Below, one piece after another: positions 44,168 to 53,700 of a stretch of DNA of 64,000 bases. The translations under genes and the position numbers were made by a program. The notes beneath the pieces are model-generated. The model saw only the letters and a list, made by a program, of their open reading frames with translations. It was not told the origin of the DNA and did not search any database. Location: contig CAVQBP010000024.1 of the NCBI GenBank assembly GCA_963710745.1, positions 744,001 to 808,000 of the forward strand, given 5' to 3'. The number at the start of each line of letters is the position of its first letter. Within the stretch, counting starts at the first letter, position 1. This DNA is from CAVQBP01 sp963710745 (GTDB lineage: Bacteria; Bacteroidota; Ignavibacteria; Ignavibacteriales; Ignavibacteriaceae).

Positions 44168-46714
44168 TTAGTGTGAATATTTTTCTTTAAGTAATTTAAA
44201 TCTTTTGTCTTTCAGTAAGTTCTTTAAGTCGGGTGAGTTTTCCAGCTTTGAAACCGGATATCCTTTTTTCAAAATTTTTTCAGCCAGTATAAGCGCATCA
44301 TCACGCATTCCCAATTCTTCGTAGGTTTCAATGCTCCTGGATATAATATTTACATCATCAGGTGATAAAGATAATGACCGATTTAAATAATGAACCGATT
44401 TAGTACTCTCATTAAGCATTGAATAATAAGAAGCAAGCAGGGATAAGGTTACAGGATTATTTTTATTGATATTCAGATCCTTTTCGGCTAGTCCGATTGC
44501 GCGTTTATAGCACTCATATGACTTATCTTTAAATTCAGGTATCCGGAAATATGCAGCAGCCAGATTTCCCCAGAGCAAGTAATTATCACTATTTAAGTTT
44601 AATGCTTTTTTAAACATACCGGCGGCATTTTTATAATCAGCACTATGATAAAAATAAATACTCCCAAGATTTGAATAAGCAGTAAAATCAGGTTTTATTT
44701 TTAATATGTGCATAAATATAGATTTAGCCTCAGACCATTTCTCAAGGTACATATACATTGCACCGAGATTATCCAGACCGTAAGAATTATCCGGTGTTAA
44801 TTCAATAACTTTTTTGAATTGTTCAACTGCTTTGTCAAATTTGCTATGGGAATAATAAAAAAATCCGAGATTATTATAACCAACCCAGTAGGAAGGTTTT
44901 AATTTTATTGCCTGTTTATATGTCAGCTCTGCTTTATTATTTAGATTCATTCCAAGATAAGATTCCGCAAGCCCTGTATATGCATCAGAATTATATTTAT
45001 CTGACTCAATTGCTTTCTTAAATTTTTCAGATGCCTCTCTATAATTTCCTTTTTCATTTGATATTAAACCGGAAGTTATATTAACTATAGGTAAATCCGT
45101 ATTTAAATCTTCTGCCATTCTGCTGAATTTAAATGCACTGTCAATCCATTTTATATCTTTTACTTCTCTGTATCTTCTTAAATATGCTTCTCCCAGTCCT
45201 GCAAAAGCATAAACAAATTGTGAATCAGCATTTAACGCTTCATGGAAAAGTCGAATCGCATTATCAATGTTCCGTATGTCCCAATATTTTTGTAAATATC
45301 CGAGCCCCTGGTTATAAAATACAAAGGCATCAGAATTAACGGTAAAGCTGGCATTTACATGATTTATTTCATCAGGTTTTAATTTTACATCGAGCATTCC
45401 CGCCAGCTGAGCAACTACTTTATCCTGGAATTTATATACATTTGTTAAACTGTAATCGTCAATTGAAGAGCTAATTTGTCTTAAAGATTTAGCGTCAACC
45501 AAATTTAAAATTAAACGAATTTGATTTTTACTCTTTTGAATACTTCCGGTAACCACCAGATTCGCACCGAAAACCTGGGAAGCTTCTTTAACGCTTGAAA
45601 TTTTTCTATTAATTATTTCAGAAGAAGGGATTACCTGGATGGAGCTGTTAAATTGCGGCATTTGCGTTAGCTGGCTTGTTAAAGTTTCAACTAAGCCGTC
45701 ACAAAACGCCTGTCCCGAAGGATTTTGTCCTACATTAATAAAAGGAAGCACAGCAACCTGCCTTTGCTCCTGATTATAAAACTGTGAAGAAAAATTCTTA
45801 ATTAATAGCCAGGCAATTAAAGCTAAGCAAAGTAAAATTATTAATCCAAAACGTTTTATAAAATGGTTAATTTTAAATATACTTTTATCTTTAATAAAAA
45901 CGTTCTTCTGAACAGAATCAGGAGATATCAGGTTAAATTCAACAAGAATCTCATCTATCGATTGATACCTGTTTAAAGGTTTTTTCTGAAGGCATTTATA
46001 AACAAAGTTTTTTATTTTTTTTGCTGTATTTAATTCTTCAGGTGATTTATTTAAGATTGAATATATAATTGCCTGATCATATTCACCTTTAAAAGGGAGC
46101 TTGCCCGAAATCATCTGGTAAAATACAACTCCAAGCGACCAGATATCAGTCCTTTGATCTACGCTTTCTCCTTTTGCCTGCTCGGGCGACATATATGCCG
46201 TAGTACCTAAAGTAGAGCCGGCTTTAGTTAATTGCGTTTCACCTTTTATTTTGGCTAACCCGAAATCGAGTATTTTAACTATACCATCGCCGGTAATAAA
46301 AATATTTGCGGGCTTTATATCCCTGTGAACAATATTCTTTTCATGTGCGTTCTTCAATCCCTCGCAAATTTGAATTGTAATATCTAGTGCTTCATTTAAT
46401 TCAAGCTTGCCGTATTCAAGCTTTTCCTTTAGCGACTTGCCTTCATAATAATCCATACAGATGAACAATTGTCCATCTTCAGTTTCATTTATTTCATGAA
46501 TAGTACAGATATTATTATGCTGAAGTTTGGAAACGGCCTTTGCTTCCTGTACAAATCTTTTTTTAATTTCTTCATTTGAGGAATATGAAGGGGGAAGGAA
46601 CTTAAGCGCAACAACGCGATCAAGCTTTTGATCGAGCGCTTTAAATACTACGCCCATTCCGCCTGAACCCAGTTTTTCAATTATCGTATAATGAGATATG
46701 GTCTGTCCTATCAT
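44168..46714 (-). CDS. Membrane Ser/Thr protein kinase with TolB-N-like and TPR domains (cassette copy 2)
   Basis: 848 residues from ATG 46714, which has GAGGAAAG just upstream; an ATG 18 bases earlier is less well placed. Kinase motifs are intact: LGSGGMGVVFKALD, HRDIKPANIFIT, DFGLAKIKG, TTAYMSPEQAKGE. A membrane helix (LIILLCLALIAWLLIKNF) is followed by a TolB-N/FlgO-like region (VAVLPFINVGQNPSGQAFCD) and a long TPR array. Very similar to the protein at 37971 throughout. It probably detects an envelope signal by TPR contacts and phosphorylates cytoplasmic targets. Confidence 0.92.
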   Translation of the reverse strand: MIGQTISHYTIIEKLGSGGMGVVFKALDQKLDRVVALKFLPPSYSSNEEIKKRFVQEAKAVSKLQHNNICTIHEINETEDGQLFICMDYYEGKSLKEKLEYGKLELNEALDITIQICEGLKNAHEKNIVHRDIKPANIFITGDGIVKILDFGLAKIKGETQLTKAGSTLGTTAYMSPEQAKGESVDQRTDIWSLGVVFYQMISGKLPFKGEYDQAIIYSILNKSPEELNTAKKIKNFVYKCLQKKPLNRYQSIDEILVEFNLISPDSVQKNVFIKDKSIFKINHFIKRFGLIILLCLALIAWLLIKNFSSQFYNQEQRQVAVLPFINVGQNPSGQAFCDGLVETLTSQLTQMPQFNSSIQVIPSSEIINRKISSVKEASQVFGANLVVTGSIQKSKNQIRLILNLVDAKSLRQISSSIDDYSLTNVYKFQDKVVAQLAGMLDVKLKPDEINHVNASFTVNSDAFVFYNQGLGYLQKYWDIRNIDNAIRLFHEALNADSQFVYAFAGLGEAYLRRYREVKDIKWIDSAFKFSRMAEDLNTDLPIVNITSGLISNEKGNYREASEKFKKAIESDKYNSDAYTGLAESYLGMNLNNKAELTYKQAIKLKPSYWVGYNNLGFFYYSHSKFDKAVEQFKKVIELTPDNSYGLDNLGAMYMYLEKWSEAKSIFMHILKIKPDFTAYSNLGSIYFYHSADYKNAAGMFKKALNLNSDNYLLWGNLAAAYFRIPEFKDKSYECYKRAIGLAEKDLNINKNNPVTLSLLASYYSMLNESTKSVHYLNRSLSLSPDDVNIISRSIETYEELGMRDDALILAEKILKKGYPVSKLENSPDLKNLLKDKRFKLLKEKYSH

Positions 46715-46732
46715 TAATCTTTCCTCATACAT

Positions 46733-47112
46733 AAAACCGGATACTAACAGATAGAAGCTTTATTGCTTCAATTACTGTTTGATGATATTTAATTTGTATC
46801 CTTCATAAAAGGAACCGGAAAATTAGTTTCGAAAAGAACAGTAAAATTTGTTGAGGGAATCTGTTTTGCAGAATAAAATTTTTATCCCTCAAAACGAAAT
46901 CCGAAAAGCTCTGATTTTTTACGTCTAGTTGAAGATAAATGCATATTTACAAAAAAGATTTTCCATTTGCAAAAGAAAATATTTTTTCCAAATTGAGTTT
47001 TGATTTAAATTAAAAAAATGAATCTTAAAGCATTAATAAACTAAGGTTATATCATTTACTTTTGGTAAATGATATAACCCCGATGAGAAATTTATTTTTT
47101 TGAAATTCATTT
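46733..47112. other. Intergenic region between cassette copy 2 kinase and exported protein genes
   Basis: 380 bp, AT-rich. It holds a hairpin at 47045-47079 after the exported protein gene, and an 8-bp inverted repeat TTGAGGGA (46851-46858) / TCCCTCAA (46885-46892) with a 26-bp spacer that could be an operator for the kinase gene. No ORF or RNA gene is seen. Confidence 0.45.
47045..47079 (-). terminator. Hairpin after the exported HEAT-like protein gene (copy 2)
   Basis: Perfect 15-bp stem GGTTATATCATTTAC / GTAAATGATATAACC with a 5-base loop, 34 bp past the stop on the minus strand. No clean T run follows (TTAGTTTATT), so termination may be partial and the kinase may be read through. Confidence 0.6.
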
Positions 47113-47526
47113 TTATTCGATTTTTCCTTTTGTTTTTAAACAATAATCCTCGTACAATTGATGCAGCATACAGTTTATACCGTCGCAGTTTCCGAGTTCG
47201 CTTTCTCTTTTTACCAGGAATACACCGCGTGAATCGCCTATCTTAAGTAAAGACCAGGCAGCTACAAGCTTTGCTCCGTTATTTTTTTCATTTCTGAACA
47301 TTTTCATTAAAGGTATAACTGCACTGCCTGATTTCATATTACCTAAAAAATATGCACTGCTTACCCTTAATCCCTGGTTATCGGAATTAAGTCCCGTTAA
47401 ATAATTAGCTTCAATGGCTTCATATTTAGAGGGTGTTGATATTTCCTTATCAGCCTGCGCAAATGATACTGTAGCAATTGCTACTACAAACGACAGGCTC
47501 AGCCAGAGAAATAATAACTTTTTCAT
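47113..47526 (-). CDS. Exported HEAT-repeat-like protein (cassette copy 2)
   Basis: 137 residues with a signal peptide (MKKLLFLWLSLSFVVAIATV, cleavage near SFAQA). The mature part matches the 41004 protein closely: YLTGLNSDNQGLRVSSAYFL, VIPLMKMFRNEKN, KLVAAWSLLKIGDSRGVFLV and the Cys segment GNCDGINCMLHQLYEDYC. Two HEAT-like repeats and three conserved cysteines suggest a periplasmic binding protein. AAGGAG lies 8-9 bases before ATG. It opens cassette copy 2, upstream of the kinase. Confidence 0.82.
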   Translation of the reverse strand: MKKLLFLWLSLSFVVAIATVSFAQADKEISTPSKYEAIEANYLTGLNSDNQGLRVSSAYFLGNMKSGSAVIPLMKMFRNEKNNGAKLVAAWSLLKIGDSRGVFLVKRESELGNCDGINCMLHQLYEDYCLKTKGKIE

Positions 47527-47527
47527 T

Positions 47528-47599
47528 TCAGACTCCTTTATTTATTTGTTTAATTTGTTCATACCAAACTTCATAAATAATAGGAGGCTTCCCTACCAT
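47528..47599 (-). CDS. Candidate 23-residue leader peptide before the exported HEAT-like gene (copy 2)
   Basis: On the minus strand an ATG at 47599 opens MVGKPPIIYEVWYEQIKQIN then KGV and TGA, ending one base before the exported protein's ATG. The equivalent frame in copy 1 is cut by a TGA after 11 codons (TGG to TGA). The frame also stays open upstream of the ATG in both copies. No strong ribosome binding site precedes it. It could be a leader peptide or the tail of a lost gene. Confidence 0.3.
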   Translation of the reverse strand: MVGKPPIIYEVWYEQIKQINKGV

Positions 47600-47630
47600 G
47601 ATGGTAACAAATGATGGAACAGATGTAACA
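47552..47630 (-). promoter_or_regulatory. Conserved leader upstream of the exported HEAT-like gene (copy 2)
   Basis: 79-bp block that aligns without gaps to 41431-41509. Most changes between the copies are transitions at one codon position of the minus-strand frame VPSFVTIMVGKPPIIYEVW. That points to past or present coding, though an RNA or DNA element cannot be excluded. Confidence 0.45.
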
Positions 47631-47731
47631 TGGGGATAATTAACAATGAAAAATGAACAATTATAAATGAAATATTGCAATCCAGAAATAACTTAGCAGA
47701 ATATATTTAATATTCCATATTTTAACAAAAT

Positions 47732-47769
47732 CTCCGGGTTAATATGATTACAGTATATTAACCCGGGAG
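47732..47769 (-). terminator. Hairpin after the giant T9SS protein gene
   Basis: Stem GGGTTAATAT / ATATTAACCC extended by CTCC/GGAG with one bulge, about 15 bp after the stop of the 47781 gene on the minus strand, followed by ATTTTGTT. It resembles the CTCCGGG-type hairpins at 22462 and 22717. Likely the terminator of this large gene. Confidence 0.65.
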
Positions 47770-47780
47770 GTTTGGCAGAA

Positions 47781-50700
47781 TCACTTCATCAATAACATTT
47801 TTTTTACTGCAGAATAATTGCCTGCTTGTAATTTGTAAAAGTAAACACCGCTTGCCATCCCTGTTCCATCCCAGTGATATTTGTAGTAGCCTGTCGATAC
47901 TTGTTCCTTTACGATAGTGACTACTTCATTTCCTAGTACATTGTATATTTTTAATGTAACAAAGCTTGGTTCTTTTACCTGGAATTCAATTGTGGTAGAA
48001 GGATTGAACGGATTCGGGTAGTTCTGTGAAAGTAAATTCTTTTCAGGTATAATATTCTTAGTTTCATCAACAGCAGTATAAAGTTCATCGGAATCAATTA
48101 ACTTGACATTGCCAGTTATTGTACCGTTATTTCCATTTGGTGATAAATCGGGTATAGTTGCTCCGAACCGATTGTCAAAATTCCAGCATGCAACAAGTCC
48201 TTCTTCTGTCCCGTTAAGTTTTTTATTCATTCCTGATTTTATCTCATCCTGGCTGCAGGCATTATCCCAGATACATAGCTCATCTATTTGACCATGTAAT
48301 CCTAAGTATGCACCTGGATAACCTAAGAATTCACCAATTCTCAGAGGTACTTCTGTACCCCAAGCATAAGTATTAGAGTTTTCCCCGATTAGTTCACCAT
48401 TTAAATACAATTTTAATTTGGATTTGTCCTGAGTTATGGCAATATGGTACCATACATTTTGAAAGATTTTATTAATTGCACTAACGTCACCCGGAAGTGC
48501 TATCGCAATTAGAGAGATTGGAAAAGTTGTACCTGCTAGCCGAAGGTTAAACCCAGTGTTATCATCACCCCGTTTATCAAGAATTGTCTGTTCACCGTCT
48601 GCAGCGTTAGCATCACCAACTCCCTGAACTTTTAACCAGAATTCAATTGTAAATTCTGTAAGTGCCAGCGAAGGGGAGTGAGGAACATCGATGAAATCTC
48701 CGGCTGAAGAAAATTCTGCTGATCTCTTTGTTGTTGTTGTTATACCTGTTATTTCAAATAGGTTGTCACTTTGAGCTCTTACATTAAAATTTGATGCATT
48801 GGATATCTGTATCTTACAATTTTTCGATGGATTGTTAGGAATTGACCAGCTATATGAACTATCATTTTGAGTTGATTGAACTATATTAATCCAATTAATA
48901 GCATTATCTATTGAATAATCTATTCTTACACTATCTATTTCATTACTTAACCAATTAATTTCTTTTGATGAACCTGCCTCCCAAGTCTCTCCACCATTTG
49001 GTGATATTACTTTTAGGAAAATATTATCAAAATAAACTATGGGTAATGAATATTCACCGGATTTTAGATTATATACTCTATTACCATAATCACCCGAACC
49101 AACTCCCGATTCCCAGCTCACTGAACTGTCAGCTCTTTGTATTATAAATTTATATTGTAAATCACTATTAATTGAAGAGCCATCAAATTCAATTGTATTT
49201 TCATAAATATTACTTCCTGCTGTCTTTTCAAATAATCTATAATTCTTTTCCCATGTTAATGGAGAGATTGAACCTCTGACAGCAATAATATCGTTTGATG
49301 ATATACCGGGATAGACGAAACTCATATCTACTGCAAAGGTAACTTTTGAGCTAAGTGTTTCAATTGAAAACTTTTCACTTGTGTGGTAAATACCAGATTC
49401 ATTTGTATCACTTATTTTAATTTTACAATTTGTTGATGGAGTATTAGGTATTGTCCAGCTAAAAGAACCATCACTTGAGGTTGATGAGACTACATTTGTC
49501 CAGTTTGTTCCGTTATTTGAAGAATATTCTATTTTAACATTAGCAACACTAGTACTTGTCCAGGTAATATCGTGAGATGACCCCACTCGCCAGTTTTCAC
49601 CACCTTTTGGTGAAGTTACAGTTATACTCGGTGGTGAGTTAATATTAAATACATTATTGCTCTGATCATTTACTGATGAATTTGTTGCATCGGATATTTT
49701 TACTTTGCAGTTTTTAGATGGAGTGTTAGGTATTGTCCAGCTGTACAAACCATCATTTGAGGTTGATGAAACGATCCCTGTCCAGTTTGTTCCGTTATTT
49801 GTTGAGTATTCTATTTTAACATTACTTACATCATTACTTGTCCAGGTAATATTGTGAGATGAACCTACCTGCCAGTTCTCTCCACCGTTTGGTGATGTAA
49901 CAGTTATTGTAGGAGTTGGTTTGGTGCTAATTGTAAATACATTGTTACTCTGGTCATTTACTGAGGAATTTGTAGCATCGGATATTTTTAATTTACAATT
50001 TGCAGAAGGATTATTAGGTATCGTCCAGCTGTACGAGCCATCACTTGAAGTTGATGAGATTACATTTATCCAGTTTGTTCCACTATTCGTAGAGTATTCA
50101 ATTTTTACATTTGTAACACTAGTACTCGTCCATGTAATATCATGAGATGAACCTACCTGCCAGTTCTCACCTCCATTTGGAGAAGTAACAGTTATACTCG
50201 GTGGTGAGCTAATAGTAAATACATTATTACTCTGATTATTTACGGAAGAATTAGATACATCGGTTATTTTTACTTTGCAGTTTGTAGATGGTGTGTTAGG
50301 TATTGTCCAGCTGTACGAACCATCACTTGAGGTTGATGAAACAATCCCTATCCAGTTTGTTCCGTTATTTGTGGAATATTCTATTTTTACATTACTTACA
50401 TCATTGCTTGTCCAGGTGATATTGTGAGATGAACCCACCTGCCAGTTCTCACCTCCTTTTGGTGAGGATACTGATATTGTAGGCGTTGTTTTTGTACTTA
50501 TTGTAAATACATTAATACTCTCATCACTTACTGATGAATTTGATGAGTCAGATATTTTTACACTACAGTTTGTAGAAGGGGTATTAGGAATTGTCCAAGT
50601 ATATGAACCATCACTTGCAGTTGAGGAAACAATACTTAACCAGTTACTCCCATAATTTGTTGAGTATTCTATTTTAACATTAACAACACTAGTGCTTGTC

Positions 50701-53700
50701 CAGGTGATATTGTGTGATGAGCCAACCTGCCAATTCTCACCTCCATTTGGTGAAGTAACTGTAATTGAAGGAGTTGGCTGTGAACTTATAGTAAATACCT
50801 CATCACTTTGGTCATTTACGGATGAGTTTGATGGATCACTTATTCTTATTTTACATTTAGTAGAAGGAGTGTTGGGTATTTTCCAGTCATATGAACCATA
50901 GCTTGAAGTTGATGAGACAATGTTTATCCAGTTAGCTCCACTATTTGTCGAATATTCTACCTTAAAATTGGATACCAAATAACTATTCCAATAAATTGTT
51001 TGAGATGAACCCACTTGCCAGGTTTCACCACCATTTGGTACAACAACAGTTATGGACGGTGGCGAACTTATTGTGAATACATTATCACTTTCGTCATATA
51101 TAGATGAATTAGATGCGTCCATTATTCTAACACGACAATTAGTTGATGGATGATTAGGAACTGTCCAGGTATATTTACCATCGCTTGGTGTTGATGTAAC
51201 AATAGTGTACCAGCCGCTGCCGCCTGTGGTATAGCTTATATTAACATTTGATACATTCCAGCTAGACCAGATAATATCATGAGATGATCCTGCCTCCCAG
51301 TTTTCACCTCCATTAGGTGTAGTTATAATTATTGGTTTGCTTATCATAAATACATTATCACTAATATCATTAACTGAAGAATTCGATGCATCACTTATCC
51401 TTACTTTACAGAGAGTTGAAATAGGAGTATTTGGTACTGTCCAATTATAAGAGCCGTTACTTGGAGTTGATGAAACTATGGTAACCCAGTTAATTCCATT
51501 ATTTACTGAATATTCTATCTTTACATTAGTAACATTAGTACTTGTCCAAACGATACTGTAAGTTGAACCTATTCGCCAATTTTCACCCCCATTTGGTGAG
51601 GTTACTGTAATTTTCGGTGTAGCTTGTGCACTTATCGTAAATACATTATCACTAAGGTCATTTATTGTTGGATTATCTTGTACATTTATCCGTACTTTAC
51701 AGTTTGATGAAGGAGTATTGGGAATTGTCCAAGCATATGAACCATCATTTTGAGTTAATACAGTTATACCTATCCAGTTAGTACCATTATTTGTAGAATA
51801 GTCTAATCTTACAGAATTACCTACATTGTTAGTCGTATTCCATGTGATATTATGAGTTGATCCTACTATCCAATTCTCTCCTCCATTCGGAGAAGTAATA
51901 GTTAAGGTTGGAATTGATTGAGCAATTGTAAAATCCATGTAGGCAAAAGGTCCGTAACTCCATAGATAACCTTCAATCAAAGGTGAAAGGAATTCAGTTT
52001 GTGATGGCTTTAAACCATCAAATTTTGAAGCACCATTATCATATACAAAACAGCACATCCCGATTACATTACCGGGTGACGCTTTAAGGATATTTGAGTT
52101 TAAATCAATGCTGATTTCATATTGCATATGCCCGGATGATTTTGAGATAGCCTGTTGTGTTCCTGATGGAGTTATCCAACTACTTGACGATAAATGATCG
52201 GGCCAATATCCATAAAATGAACAATAACTTGCTGTAGCACTGCCATTGTAGGTAAATCTCAACATTCCGTCATTACCAGTTCCCTGTGCGGGCCATTCCT
52301 TGTTGTGATCACTATCTATTAATAGCGAAAAATTATCTCCGTTACTCAAAGTTACATCTCTCGGATCATCTACTGCTAAATATAATTTACTTCCATCATT
52401 CATGGCATACATTGTAACATTACCGCTTCCGCCGGGATAATTAATAATCGTTTTCGAGGCACTATTCCATTCATTCGTCCCTATCACACCATCCAGTGTT
52501 GGCGTGGATGATACTGGATTTGAATTACATACGTTACCCTGGGATTGCGCTTGTGCCGATCGTTCGACGGAATAATTACTTTCACCGTTACTATATACTG
52601 CAGTCACTACATAGTAATATATAGTACTATTGCTTACATTATCCCGGTAATATAGGCGTTGTAAATTACTTGCTATTTTCTGATAACCACTACTTGCAGT
52701 TCTGCGGTAAATATTATACCCCAGTAAATCTTGTGAATAAGTAACATAGAAGTTTGAATTAGAAAGTTCATTAAACTGTGGTTGGGAATTTAAATCTTGT
52801 CTTGATATTTCACCATACGTTTCAGTAAACTTTTGAACCTTTGAGTGAATTTGCTGAGTTCCGCTTGGCGCACTCCATGCAAGCGGTATTGAACTATTAT
52901 AACCAGACAAAGCAATAAGATCGGAAGGTGGATTTTTCTGCTCCAATGGGCCAATATACTCTACAGTTCTTACATATGAAATTGAGTTATTTTTTCTTGG
53001 TGTAGATCCACAATAATAAATATCTGCCCATTTTACTGTAGTACTATAAGTGTCATAATATGCATATTTTGATGTTGAACGATCATAACCTATCATAGGC
53101 ACCCAGTGATCACCTTGTCCATCCATATCTGTATCAATTGTAAGAAATATAGCAATTCCCGCAGCAAGCTTTTCGGAAACGAAATCACAAAACTTATTAG
53201 CATCGATTCCCCAAACTCCATTTGAATTTGTCCAGAAAATGCCATCATTCAGCCAAGACGTACCATAAGGGCCATAATCCTGGAATTCAGTTGAACTTGG
53301 ATCATACATTGGTGACGCATGTATCATTAAATCAATCTTATAACCTCTATCCGCAGCATAACCTTCCAAACCTGGTTCAATATCATATACATTACCATAA
53401 CCAGTAGAAAGAGTTTTCATATATGAACTGCTGTGCAGTATCCAGGCGGTATTAAGCCCTTCGTCAATACCATTGCCAGGATTTATTAATAATCCTGCAC
53501 TGCTTGTCATCCCCTCCACATGATGGAAATATCCTAATATCATTGCACCTGTAGTTGGGCCGCATCCAACGTATGCATTGGTTTGTTTATAGGAATCTGT
53601 ATTATACGGGTATGAGGGGAAACTTGAAAAATTTTTAATATAAACAGCCTGGCCATAGGTAGGTATAATAAAGCCATAGAAGGTCAGTAAAAAAACTAAA

